Shown here piece after piece: positions 44,795 through 53,603 of a DNA stretch of 59,319 nt. The position numbers and the translations under genes were made by a program. This DNA comes from Planctomycetaceae bacterium (lineage in GTDB: Bacteria > Planctomycetota > Planctomycetia > Planctomycetales > Planctomycetaceae): contig JAKFVC010000020.1 of assembly GCA_021732415.1 (NCBI GenBank), positions 1-59,319 on the forward strand, read 5' to 3'. The notes under the pieces were generated by a model. That model ran no database searches. It was given only the letters and a program-made list of their open reading frames with translations, and was not told where the DNA came from. Numbering within the stretch: position 1 is the first letter of the stretch; every line of letters begins with the position of its first letter.

Positions 44795-46417
44795 CTAGTG
44801 ATTAAATCGAAACTCGCTACTCGTCACCAACGACCACACAACATCATTCCAGCGTGGCGTCTGCCCCTTCTCCACTGTGACAAATTCGGTCAGCTTCACC
44901 ATTTCTTCCGGCAGCGGGCGCCGCGATAGCGTCGCCAGATACAGTCGCTCAACCCGTTGCTCGACTGGAATCGTGGCATCGTTCAACCAATCGACCAGCG
45001 TCCCCTTACCGACTTCAAAAATGCTCGGTAACGGACCGTTGTTGAGAAACAGATGCTCGTGCAGCCCACCCTGAAAATCCCCAGCTCCATTGTTGGGGAT
45101 GCCGAAAAACTGAAACATGTATTCGCGGTGGATGGGATGGAAGCGGTTCTTGCTGGGCTCTTCTTTCGCGTGACGTTCGGACTTCTCATACCACGCCGAC
45201 GTGCGCCACGAATCGATCAATTCTTCGGCGGTCAGCGGTCGAATCCGCCCGGCCTGATGCCACAGCGGCAACGGGACATCTTCGGCACCACGCGACGACA
45301 GCTGGTAGGTCTGGCTGCTCACCAATTCGCGCATATACCATTTCAGATCAAACTGATGCGCCACCAGTTCCCGAGTCAGCGCCTCCAACAATTGCGGACG
45401 CGACGGTTTATTCGAGGGGCTCATATTGTTTACTGGGTGAATCAATCCCCGGCCCATGTACTGAGCCCAGATGCGATTGGCGATCGCCCGGCTGAAGAAC
45501 GGATTGTCCGGCCGCGTAATCCAATCCGCCAGCTGATTCTTGCGAGAGAACAGCGGCTCGGGGGGCTGCTTATTTTCCTCGAACCGCACCTCTTTGAAGT
45601 CCGCAGGAACAGGCGGCTCGGTCAGCACTTCACCCAGCAGGAACTTCGGCTTGACCGGTTCCCCCTTGAGACCCGGCTGCTGATCTTTCGCCTTCCCCGT
45701 AAACAGCAAATCGCCGGTGCTCTTTTCGGCCACGACGAATTTCAGCAAATTTTCTTTTTTCCCGACGGTGACAATCTCCAGCCGCGCGAGGAACGCTGCC
45801 ATCCCGTAAAAATCCTGCTGCGTCCACGACTCGAAGGGATGGTCATGACAGCGAGCACACTGCAGTTGAACCCCGAGAAACGTCTGCGTCAGTGCCTCGT
45901 TGGCATCTTCCGGCTGATTGCGGTACTGCGCGAAATACATCGACGGACCATCGTCCGCACTGTTTCCTTCCGCTCGCAACAACGCTCGGACCCAGCGGTC
46001 ATATGGGACATTCTCGCTGAATTGCCGAGCCAGCCAGGCCTGAATGCCGTCCCGCTTGTCGGTCTCGTAGCCGGGCGGATAACGGCCAAACAGATTCTGG
46101 TCCCAGATATCGGCCTGATGTCGAGCGAACCGGGGATCGCTGAGTAACGACTCAATCAGCCGCGCTCGTTTGTCGGGCTGCACATCATCCAGAAACGCAG
46201 CAGCCGTGTCGTAGGCCGGAATCACGCCAATCAAATCGAGCGACACGCGCCGGAGAAACTCCGCATCGGTGCTCAGCGGAGCAGGCGTGACCTTGGCTTC
46301 CTGCCAGGCCGCCTGCAGGTCCGCATCGATGACATCGCGCAGCCGAGGCTCATCGCCCCAACCCGGTGTTGCGAGCAAACACACCATCAGCCCGGCACAG
46401 ACCAGCACGTGCTTCAT
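44795..46417 (-). CDS. DUF1549/DUF1553 exported protein
   Basis: 540 residues. Signal peptide 1-21 (ends PGWGDE). The DUF1549 domain includes one CxxCH motif, CARCHDH (about 194). DUF1553 follows at about 290-520. It lacks the N-terminal cytochrome domain of the longer relative at 13184, so it is the short type. Its DUF1501 partner is directly downstream, as is standard for planctomycetes. GGGAG lies 10 nt before the ATG. This is the first gene of the minus-strand cluster. Confidence 0.93.
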   Translation of the reverse strand: MKHVLVCAGLMVCLLATPGWGDEPRLRDVIDADLQAAWQEAKVTPAPLSTDAEFLRRVSLDLIGVIPAYDTAAAFLDDVQPDKRARLIESLLSDPRFARHQADIWDQNLFGRYPPGYETDKRDGIQAWLARQFSENVPYDRWVRALLRAEGNSADDGPSMYFAQYRNQPEDANEALTQTFLGVQLQCARCHDHPFESWTQQDFYGMAAFLARLEIVTVGKKENLLKFVVAEKSTGDLLFTGKAKDQQPGLKGEPVKPKFLLGEVLTEPPVPADFKEVRFEENKQPPEPLFSRKNQLADWITRPDNPFFSRAIANRIWAQYMGRGLIHPVNNMSPSNKPSRPQLLEALTRELVAHQFDLKWYMRELVSSQTYQLSSRGAEDVPLPLWHQAGRIRPLTAEELIDSWRTSAWYEKSERHAKEEPSKNRFHPIHREYMFQFFGIPNNGAGDFQGGLHEHLFLNNGPLPSIFEVGKGTLVDWLNDATIPVEQRVERLYLATLSRRPLPEEMVKLTEFVTVEKGQTPRWNDVVWSLVTSSEFRFNH

Positions 46418-46656
46418 ATCACGAAATCTCCCGCCTGCATGGAGCGCACTTCAGACGTCGAGTCGAGACTTGGATTGATTCGCTGGCCCTAAATTACCAG
46501 CAACGGTTCACATTTGGCAACGAAAATCGCCTGACATATCTGTATTGGCCGATGAATGTTAAAAGTTTCGGTGGTGAGACGGTTGGGATGAGGGCAAACT
46601 ATAATGATGTGGTGGTGTCAGCCATTGGTCATTCATTTGAAATTTGAGATCTGAGC
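46418..46656. promoter_or_regulatory. Divergent intergenic region
   Basis: 239 bases between divergent genes. It probably holds both promoters. A decayed ATTGGTCATTCATTTG sequence like part of the 28882-29102 repeat sits at 46624-46639. I could not identify promoter boxes. Confidence 0.4.
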
Positions 46657-48558
46657 ATGCCCGATTGGTCGTATCGCACGGTTTTTCGCCCGATCTTGTT
46701 CCGCATGCCCCCCGCGACGGCGCGTGATTTCACGCTGGGGTGCATGGGGACTCTTGCGCGAATGCCGTGGGGCCCGTCCGTCATCGATTTTATGGGCCAC
46801 ATGCGGACGGATGCCCGCCTGGCATACTCAGTCGGTGGTGTCACATTTCCCACGCGGGTCGGTCTGAGCTCGCGAGTCGATCCCCATCTGCAGGCCAGCG
46901 GCGCGTTTGCGAAGTTTGGAATCGCCTTTTGGGAAATCGGACCGGTCACCATCAATGGCAAGCTCGGCGGCCCGATCCGGCGTCATGACGGAACGGAATC
47001 GCTGGAGTTTCCAGTTCCAGACGAAGGCCCGCGACTCGCGGCGGTCCTCGAGCAACTGCAGCGGCCCAGTCCAATACCACCATTCGTACGATTGCTCGTG
47101 CGGGCCGACTCAACGGGCATCCACGAGGAAAATCCGGAAATCATCGCTCGGCTGGGAACTCGCCCCGCGGCCTATATCCTGCAGCTGGCAAATCCAGATC
47201 AAAGCGTCGCAGAGATTGACCGACTGGCCCAGCAAGCCCGCAGTCATGGTCCACGGATGATTTTGGTCTCGGTTTCGGCGAAGGCCACCGAAGAAGCGGT
47301 GAATGCCGTCGCCCCATTGGCTCAGACTGGGGTCCTCGATGGCGTCTATATCGATGGCGGCTCGTTCAACGCTGAGGGGGCCTATTGCATCGGACAGTCG
47401 TCAGCGGGAGAAATTCCCGAGGCGGTGCGAACCTGGCGAGCGGCCTTGCCGCACGGCGCGACCATCATCACCGATGGAGGGATCCACGATCCACAACGAG
47501 CCTTGGAGCTGATTGATGCCGGCAGCGATCTGGTCACCGTCAGCAGCGGGCTGGTGTTTACCGGCCCCGGCCTCATCAAAAGAATCAACGAAGCGCTGCT
47601 GTACCGCATCCCCGCATCACCCGAGAACCGCCCGCCGCCGGAAGACTTGTCGTGGTTCTGGACCTGCTTGATGGGGATCGGCATGTTCATCGGCGGCGCC
47701 ATGGCGCTGATCATCGCCAGCACGCGGGTCGTGATGCCGTACGACGAAGCCATGGTCGGACTGTCACGCGATGAGATCTGTGCCATCAACCCGCAGTTGA
47801 TCCACTTCATGTCACACGACCGAGCGACTCTGTCGGGCACGATGCTGGCTGTGGGGATCCTGTATCTCGCCCTGTCGCTGTATGGCTCGCGCCGCGGCAT
47901 GCATTGGGCGCGGCGGACGATGATCGTCTCGGCGTCAACAGGATTCTTGAGCTTCTTCCTCTTTCTGGGCTTTGGATACTTCGATCCCTTTCACGCATTC
48001 GTCACGGCCGTCCTGTTTCAACTGCTGATCATGGCCGTCCATTGTGGCTTACCCCGCTATTCGAACCCCGTCGCTCCCGAACTGACCAACGACCGAGCGT
48101 GGCTACTCAGCCAATGGGGCCAGCTGTTCTTCGTGATTCACGGGGCCGTGCTGATCGTCGCCGGATGTGTGATAGCCACAGTCGGAATCTCGTCGGTCTT
48201 CGTGCAGGAGGACCTCGATTTCATGCGGACCACTGCCGATCAACTCTTCGGAGCCCATCCGCGATTGGTGCCGCTGATTGCTCATGATCGAGCCTCATTT
48301 GGAGGAATGCTGATTGCGTGCGGAGTGAGCGTATTGCTCGCGTCGCTGTGGGGCTTTCGCCGGGGTCACGCGTGGTTGTGGTGGGCCCTGATGACGTCCG
48401 GGACGATGGCCTATGTCACGACAATTCTCATCCATTGGCACGTCGGCTACCTGAGCCTCGAACACTTGCTGCCAGCGTATGCGGGGTTGGGATTTCTCTT
48501 CTTAAGCGGCGCGCTATCTCGCGACCATCTCTGCGGCGGAACTTCACGCGTAGCGTGA
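46657..48558 (+). CDS. Dihydroorotate-dehydrogenase-like domain fused to a duplicated membrane domain
   Basis: 633 residues. The N-terminal about 320 residues resemble a dihydroorotate dehydrogenase TIM barrel: VGLSSRVDPHLQASGAFAKF near the start and ATIITDGGIHDPQRALELIDAG with LVTVSSGLVFTGPGLI near the end. The usual FMN and catalytic signature residues are only partly present. The C-terminal half (about 340-630) has about seven to eight membrane helices built from two copies of a module: HFMSHDRATLSGTMLAVGIL (about 388) and LIAHDRASFGGMLIACGVSV (about 545). The fusion is not a standard pyrD. A CCGACTC dyad starts 3 nt after its stop. Confidence 0.82.
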   Translation: MPDWSYRTVFRPILFRMPPATARDFTLGCMGTLARMPWGPSVIDFMGHMRTDARLAYSVGGVTFPTRVGLSSRVDPHLQASGAFAKFGIAFWEIGPVTINGKLGGPIRRHDGTESLEFPVPDEGPRLAAVLEQLQRPSPIPPFVRLLVRADSTGIHEENPEIIARLGTRPAAYILQLANPDQSVAEIDRLAQQARSHGPRMILVSVSAKATEEAVNAVAPLAQTGVLDGVYIDGGSFNAEGAYCIGQSSAGEIPEAVRTWRAALPHGATIITDGGIHDPQRALELIDAGSDLVTVSSGLVFTGPGLIKRINEALLYRIPASPENRPPPEDLSWFWTCLMGIGMFIGGAMALIIASTRVVMPYDEAMVGLSRDEICAINPQLIHFMSHDRATLSGTMLAVGILYLALSLYGSRRGMHWARRTMIVSASTGFLSFFLFLGFGYFDPFHAFVTAVLFQLLIMAVHCGLPRYSNPVAPELTNDRAWLLSQWGQLFFVIHGAVLIVAGCVIATVGISSVFVQEDLDFMRTTADQLFGAHPRLVPLIAHDRASFGGMLIACGVSVLLASLWGFRRGHAWLWWALMTSGTMAYVTTILIHWHVGYLSLEHLLPAYAGLGFLFLSGALSRDHLCGGTSRVA

Positions 48559-48561
48559 ACC

Positions 48562-48625
48562 GTAGCCCGACTCTCTGAGTCGGGTGCTTTAAACGAAGAA
48601 GTCCCGACTCAGAGAGTCGGGCTAC
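48562..48625. repeat. CCGACTC dyad element, copy 7
   Basis: Perfect arms 48562-48584 and 48603-48625. It starts 3 nt after the upstream gene's stop. Confidence 0.95.
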
Positions 48626-48723
48626 GCGTCCGGCTGGCGCCTCACGAGACCTTGTGCCGACGTCTAGCCAGTGTAAACTCTCTGCAGACATCGTCGCTGA
48701 AGCACCCCTGTGGAGAACCTGCC

Positions 48724-49614
48724 ATGTCCTTGAAAACATACCTCACGATCCTTGCATTCCTAGGACTGCCAGCCGTCAACGCCGCCTCGGCCGCTGATCC
48801 AATCAAGCATCGGGTCATGATCGCCGACTATAACCCGGCGCAGGGACACCGCCTGGTCGAGGTCTCTCCCGAAGGCAAAATCACTTGGGAGCACAAAACG
48901 CCTGGTTTCTGCGTTCAATTTCAAGTCCTCAGCAACGGCCACATCGTCTACGGCCACGGCGGCAAGCCGACCGGCGCCCGCGAAATTGATCGAGACGGCA
49001 AGGTAATTTGGAGCTACTCCAGTCCCTCCCCCGAATCGGCCTGTTTCCAACGTCTCGAGAACGGCAATACGCTGGTCGTGGAGACGACTCCGTGCCAGGT
49101 CGTGGAAGTGAACCCCGAGGGCAAAGTTCTCAATAAGGTGTTGTTGCAGACGACCGATCCGAACTTTCATTCACAGATCCGCCGCATTCAACGCCTTCCC
49201 AGCGGCAACACGCTGGCAGCCTTGTCAGGTGAAGGCGTCGCCCGGGAATTCCGCCCCGATGGATCCGTTGCCTGGGAGTACGGCAAACACAAGTGGTTGT
49301 TTCAAGCGCTGAGACTCTCCAACGGCAACACGCTAGTTTCATGCGGCACCGATAACCGTCTCGTCGAAGTGGATCCTCAAGGCAAGATCGTCTGGGACTT
49401 GAAGCCCACCGACATCCCCGAAGTGGGCATGATCTGGACGACCGGTGTCGAAGTGCTGCCGAACGGCAACGTCATGGTCAGCAACTTCATGAACGGCCGC
49501 AAGGAGCCGGGAGCTCACGGGTTTGAGATTACTCGCGATAAGAAAGTCGTCTGGCAGCTAAGAGAGCCAACCTCGCTGAATGGGGTGTGTTTGATTTCGG
49601 TGCTGAAGGATTAG
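48724..49614 (+). CDS. Exported beta-propeller (PQQ-like) protein
   Basis: 296 residues from ATG 48724 with GGAG 8 nt upstream. A signal peptide (about 1-24) precedes a beta-propeller of about six blades. Each blade ends with a pattern like EVSPEGKITWEH, EIDRDGKVIWSY or EVDPQGKIVWDL ('V.P.GKI.W'), typical of PQQ-like or arylsulfotransferase-like propellers. The LSNGHIVYGHG/LPNGNVMVSNF repeats lie between. Probably a periplasmic binding or enzyme-like scaffold. Monocistronic. Confidence 0.85.
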   Translation: MSLKTYLTILAFLGLPAVNAASAADPIKHRVMIADYNPAQGHRLVEVSPEGKITWEHKTPGFCVQFQVLSNGHIVYGHGGKPTGAREIDRDGKVIWSYSSPSPESACFQRLENGNTLVVETTPCQVVEVNPEGKVLNKVLLQTTDPNFHSQIRRIQRLPSGNTLAALSGEGVAREFRPDGSVAWEYGKHKWLFQALRLSNGNTLVSCGTDNRLVEVDPQGKIVWDLKPTDIPEVGMIWTTGVEVLPNGNVMVSNFMNGRKEPGAHGFEITRDKKVVWQLREPTSLNGVCLISVLKD

Positions 49615-49631
49615 CTCGGATCGAGAATGTC

Positions 49632-49705
49632 TGTAGCGGAATCTCGTAAGAGTTCCGCAGGAGTCTCCAGACTTCGGGGCGGAACTCTTACGAAATTCCG
49701 CTACA
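49632..49705. repeat. TGTAGCGGAA dyad element
   Basis: 27-bp arms (49632-49658 and 49679-49705) with one mismatch. Each arm contains a CGGAA...TTCCG hairpin. It lies between convergent genes, 17 nt from one stop and 16 nt from the other. Confidence 0.92.
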
Positions 49706-49721
49706 CCATTATGCAGACTCA

Positions 49722-50879
49722 TTAGCCCAACAACGGATGATGCCGGTCTGTCGCCGGAATCGCCACTCGCCGCCCGCCATCCAAATGAGACCGATACACC
49801 CCCTGCACCATCTCGGTGATCATTCCCGCATTCGCGAGCGGCGACATGGGGACGCGGTTCTGTTCGATGGCCTGAATGAGGTCGGCCGCCATCGTCTGGT
49901 TGCCTCGATGCAGCCAGTCCCGGCTGATGTTTCGCGGCAAATGCTCCGGAGTAAAGTGCCATTCGGGAATAATCGTTTTGTCCCACTGCAGTGCCGCAAT
50001 ATCCGGCAGCATCCCCCCTGCCGGATAAACGTACGCATCACCCGGCTGGCGGAAGCAGACCGTCACCTTCTCGCACTCGACCATTAAACTGTATACCGAG
50101 TCCCACGGCGGCGTAGCCATTTCATTCGGCTGCGACTTCCGAACGTTTGGAGCCGTGCTGGCGGTCGAATCAAAGTAGCCGCGTACACTGTTAGCAAACC
50201 CAAACACGGCGACGATCGAGTCCCCCAGTACCGGACCGACTGGTTCCGATCCCTGTCGAACATCCGCTCGTGTCGCGTCGCGATTCCCTTCCATGACGTG
50301 TCCACTCGCCCATTGCGGCCCACCGGCCATCGTAATCATCAGATCGAACCAGTGAGTCCCATGGACCAGCAGCTCTTCGCCACCGCCACGCTTGTCATCC
50401 TTGGGACGAGCCCGCATCCGTAACAGGCGTCCGAAGTAACCACTGCGAAGTTGGGCGATCGCCTTCTGCACCGCGGGTGATGCTCGCCACTGATGTGCCA
50501 TCTGAAACTTGATCTTGGCTTGATCACAGGCAGTGCGACATTGATCGAAGGTCTCGAGATCGGCAATAAATGGCTTCTCGCAATAGATATGACATCCAGC
50601 CGCCGCCACCGCCTGCACCATCGCGAGGCGATCGGTGACCCACCGCGGCCCAATGCAGACAATGTCGAGCCGTTCCTGAGTCAGCATCTGCCGATAATCG
50701 GCAAATTGCCGTGGCGTCCCCAGCCGCTGCGCCGTCTTCTGACGCCCCGGCTCATTGTCATCGGCCAGGGCCACAATTTCCGCCCGTTCAACACCGACAA
50801 ACGCAGTGTCGAGACCATGGCCATAGTCGCCCTTCCCGGTCGAACCGATCACACCGACTCGATAGGTCTTTTTCATCAT
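49722..50879 (-). CDS. Gfo/Idh/MocA-family oxidoreductase
   Basis: 385 residues. NAD(P)-dependent sugar or inositol dehydrogenase fold. The N-terminal Rossmann motif starts VGVIGSTGKGDYGHG, and the family motif CEKPF (EKP, about 96) is present. AGGAACACTG places a ribosome site 7 nt before the first ATG; a second ATG follows at once. The C-terminal beta domain completes the fold. Substrate unknown. Confidence 0.9.
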   Translation of the reverse strand: MMKKTYRVGVIGSTGKGDYGHGLDTAFVGVERAEIVALADDNEPGRQKTAQRLGTPRQFADYRQMLTQERLDIVCIGPRWVTDRLAMVQAVAAAGCHIYCEKPFIADLETFDQCRTACDQAKIKFQMAHQWRASPAVQKAIAQLRSGYFGRLLRMRARPKDDKRGGGEELLVHGTHWFDLMITMAGGPQWASGHVMEGNRDATRADVRQGSEPVGPVLGDSIVAVFGFANSVRGYFDSTASTAPNVRKSQPNEMATPPWDSVYSLMVECEKVTVCFRQPGDAYVYPAGGMLPDIAALQWDKTIIPEWHFTPEHLPRNISRDWLHRGNQTMAADLIQAIEQNRVPMSPLANAGMITEMVQGVYRSHLDGGRRVAIPATDRHHPLLG

Positions 50880-51073
50880 CAGTGTTCCTGAACCTGGGAG
50901 CGTAGAACTCTTGATGTGTTGATGCGACCCAATTGTGACACACTCGGGGGAAAGTTCCTATACTTCAGACGGAGTAGAAACCCAGAGACACAGAGGACAC
51001 TGAGATTTGTCTGTGGTAATTTCTTTGTGAACTCTGTGTTTCCAGCCTTCATGTGTTTTCTTTCGAGTCGCCC
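50880..51073. other. Intergenic region with a decayed inverted repeat
   Basis: 194 bases. A worn ACACAGAGGACACTGAG / AACTCTGTGTTT inverted pair (about 50987-51045) is visible. It is the upstream region for both neighbouring genes. No promoter boxes could be identified. Confidence 0.4.
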
Positions 51074-51379
51074 ATGACCTCACCATCATCCGAACGTTTG
51101 TTTGAGCTGGGTCAGCTCAAAGCCACGCCCAAAGTCCTGCAGTCGATACACGATAGCGGGCAGGACATCAGCGAATTCTTGAACCGCCATATCCGCGGCG
51201 ATTGGGGTACCCTTTCCGAAGTGGACCGGCTCAATAACGACGCAGCGGTGGCCACGGGAGATCGGCTGTACTCGGTCTACCGGACCGGCAACGGTACCAA
51301 GATCTGGATCATCACCGAGCCCGAAAATGAATCCGGCGAGCGTTTCCTGACCACCGTCGTCCTGCCTTCTGAGTATTGA
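51074..51379 (+). CDS. Conserved small protein of unknown function
   Basis: 101 residues from ATG 51074. The pattern LGQLKATPKVLQ...FLNRHIRGDWGTLSEVDRLNNDAAV...IWIITE...TTVVLPSEY is familiar from short proteins that occur widely on plasmids and integrative elements and have no assigned function. It is likely cytoplasmic. Two further small genes follow within 0.6 kb on the same strand. Confidence 0.75.
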   Translation: MTSPSSERLFELGQLKATPKVLQSIHDSGQDISEFLNRHIRGDWGTLSEVDRLNNDAAVATGDRLYSVYRTGNGTKIWIITEPENESGERFLTTVVLPSEY

Positions 51380-51402
51380 TTCTCGACACGGAGGGAATCC
51401 CG

Positions 51403-51588
51403 ATGCAAACTCTGTGTGAAAGCTGCCAACATCTTCGAGAGGTCGTCACTCCCAAGCGTTCGCGCTTCCTGATGTGCCTGCTGTCCCAAACCGATCCGCG
51501 CTGGTCCAAATATCCGCCGCAGCCAGTCCGGAACTGTGCGGGCTATCAACGCCAAAGTCCAACTGATTCGGAAACCGACCGCTCTTAA
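51403..51588 (+). CDS. Small four-cysteine putative zinc-binding protein
   Basis: 61 residues from ATG 51403, with GGAGG 7-8 nt upstream. Cysteines at 5, 8, about 25 and about 44 (CESC, FLMCLL, RNCAGY) look like a zinc site. The KYPPQPVRNCAGY end is a pattern of short planctomycete proteins. No function is assigned. Confidence 0.65.
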   Translation: MQTLCESCQHLREVVTPKRSRFLMCLLSQTDPRWSKYPPQPVRNCAGYQRQSPTDSETDRS

Positions 51589-51635
51589 ACGACCATTAAA
51601 TAGCAGTCTATCCCCATTCACAATCGGATCGAGCC

Positions 51636-51965
51636 ATGGCCTACGACACACAACTGGCAGAACGGATCCGTCAGGCCCTGAACCGCCAACGGTCGATTCG
51701 CGAACAGCACATGTTCGGTGGCATCTGTTTTCTGTTGAATGGCAATATTCTGGTCGGCGTCTGGAGGGATTCACTGATAGCACGATTGGGTCCAGAAGAG
51801 GCCGCGAAGGCCTTGCGGGAACCTGATGTCAAGCCGTTCGATATCACCGGCCACCCCATGCGCAACTGGGTCATGGTGCGGCCTGCGGGGCTGGAAGATG
51901 ATGAGCAACTGCTCCATTGGATCTCACGTGCGCGGTCCTTTGTCCGCCAGCTTCCGAAGAAGTAA
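51636..51965 (+). CDS. TfoX N-terminal domain protein
   Basis: 109 residues. It matches the TfoX/Sxy N-terminal domain (HMFGGICFLLNGNILVGVWRDSL at about 25-47 and ITGHPMRNWVMVRPAGL at 71-87). In some bacteria Sxy regulates competence, but the single-domain TfoX-N proteins are of unknown function and are widespread. It is the third of three small genes in a row. Confidence 0.82.
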   Translation: MAYDTQLAERIRQALNRQRSIREQHMFGGICFLLNGNILVGVWRDSLIARLGPEEAAKALREPDVKPFDITGHPMRNWVMVRPAGLEDDEQLLHWISRARSFVRQLPKK

Positions 51966-52068
51966 ACATGGCCAGCCCCGCGATTGCATCAACAACAGTT
52001 GATCGATAGACTTGAGTGAATACGTCCAGTGTCGGATCAACACGAACTGAGTCCGGAACCACAGCGAT

Positions 52069-53424
52069 ATGCAATCACCCGCCCCTTTTCATAACGGGTC
52101 TCTGTCTCGCCGGAGTGTGCTGCAGGCAGGGACGTTACTGTTGGGCGGATTGACGCTGAGCAATCTGTTTCGACTGCGGGCTCACGCGGCGGCTAAGGGG
52201 GCCGCAAACACCGACACCTCGATTATCCTGGTGTGGCTCGAAGGGGGACCGAGTCAGCTCGAAACATACGACATGAAGCCGCAGGCACCGGCCGAGTATC
52301 GTGGCGAATTCCGTCCGATCTCCACCTGCATTCCCGGGATGGACGTTTGCGAACTTCTGCCCCATCACACGCGAGTGGCCGATAAGTTCAATCTGATTCG
52401 GTCGATCACTCATGACATCGCCGATCACCCGGGTGCCGCCGGACGATTCTTGACTGGCCGGCGTCCGCAGAATATCAGCGATCCCGTATCGAAGTTTCCC
52501 ACGGTCGAATCACTGGTGGCCAAAGCTCGTGAAAATCGTCGCGTCGGGATCCCCAACTACATTTCGAATGAACGTCGTTTGAAGGGAGGCGGGAGTGCCT
52601 ACCTCGGCCAAGCCGGTGAGCCTTTCGTCGTGTCGGCCGACCCGAATCAACCCGACTTCCAAGTTCAAGACCTGACGCTCAGCGACGAATACGCCAGCCG
52701 ACTCGAAGATCGCCTGAGTCTGCTGCGCGGATTGGATCGGTTGCGGAAAGGACTGGATCTGGCGGGCTCGTCCGCATCCAATGATCGCTACCAACAACAG
52801 GCAGTCGACTTGCTGACGAGCGATAAGACCGCCGCCGCGTTCGATATTCGCCGTGAAGCGGTAGAAACGCGAGATCGCTATGGCCGTAATGAATGGGGCC
52901 AACGAGCCCTGTTGGCGCGGCGGCTGGTCGAAGCGGGTTGCAGTTTCGTAACCGTGCAAATGCAGAAGATCGGCCCCACGTTTACCTGGGATGATCACGG
53001 AGACGGCGGCAGCATTCCCTATTTGATGCGTGCCCGTCTGCCTGCGTTTGATCAGGCGGTCTCGGCGTTGATCTCCGATATTTATGAACGCGGCCTGGAT
53101 AAAAAGGTCATGGTGGTCGTCACGGGAGAATTCGGACGAGCCCCCTTGCTGACCTATCGCCCCAAAGCTCGCTCGGCGGGACGAGACCATTGGCCCAGCG
53201 CGATGTCGGTCCTCGTTTCCGGCGGCGGCATGCGAACCGGGCAGGTGATTGGGTCGACGACATCGAAAAGCGAATACCCCGTCGATCGTCCGCTCGACCC
53301 CAACGACTTGCTGGCGAGTATTTACCGCTTCCTGGGCATCGACACCGAAATCACCTACCCCGACCTCCGCGGGCGACCGATGCCCATCCTGCCCACTGGT
53401 CGAGCAATTCCGGAATTAGGTTGA
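52069..53424 (+). CDS. DUF1501 Tat-exported protein
   Basis: 451 residues. The twin-arginine signal SLSRRSVLQAGTLLLGGL is near residue 11, followed by LVWLEGGPSQLETYDMKP, the DUF1501 start. The C-terminal half has GEFGRAPLLT and SAGRDHWPSAMSVLVSGGGM, a metal-binding pattern. A DUF1549/1553 gene, its usual partner, is not adjacent here. It begins 103 bp after the TfoX-N gene. Confidence 0.92.
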   Translation: MQSPAPFHNGSLSRRSVLQAGTLLLGGLTLSNLFRLRAHAAAKGAANTDTSIILVWLEGGPSQLETYDMKPQAPAEYRGEFRPISTCIPGMDVCELLPHHTRVADKFNLIRSITHDIADHPGAAGRFLTGRRPQNISDPVSKFPTVESLVAKARENRRVGIPNYISNERRLKGGGSAYLGQAGEPFVVSADPNQPDFQVQDLTLSDEYASRLEDRLSLLRGLDRLRKGLDLAGSSASNDRYQQQAVDLLTSDKTAAAFDIRREAVETRDRYGRNEWGQRALLARRLVEAGCSFVTVQMQKIGPTFTWDDHGDGGSIPYLMRARLPAFDQAVSALISDIYERGLDKKVMVVVTGEFGRAPLLTYRPKARSAGRDHWPSAMSVLVSGGGMRTGQVIGSTTSKSEYPVDRPLDPNDLLASIYRFLGIDTEITYPDLRGRPMPILPTGRAIPELG

Positions 53425-53474
53425 GCCGGCCCCGCCCATACCGGTGCCTAGTCCACGCTAAAACTTCGGGGTGG

Positions 53475-53544
53475 GTGCCACTGGCTCTGCCAGTGCCGGT
53501 AGTCTAGCGATTGTCCTGAACAGCACTGGCACAGCCAGTGGCAC
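53475..53544. repeat. CACTGGC dyad element
   Basis: Two mini-hairpin arms, CACTGGC-TCT-GCCAGTG (53479-53495) and CACTGGC-ACA-GCCAGTG (53524-53540), together form a 22-bp inverted repeat with one mismatch. It lies 50 nt after the DUF1501 stop. Confidence 0.9.
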
Positions 53545-53603
53545 AAGAATATTTAGCCTTGAAGATGCACTAGCCCGCCCAACCTTATGAGAAAGCACCC
53601 CTG

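Noticed and set aside
46657-48558. Calling this gene pyrD
   Set aside because: Only the N-terminal half resembles DHODH and its active-site residues are not clearly intact; the membrane half is not part of PyrD.
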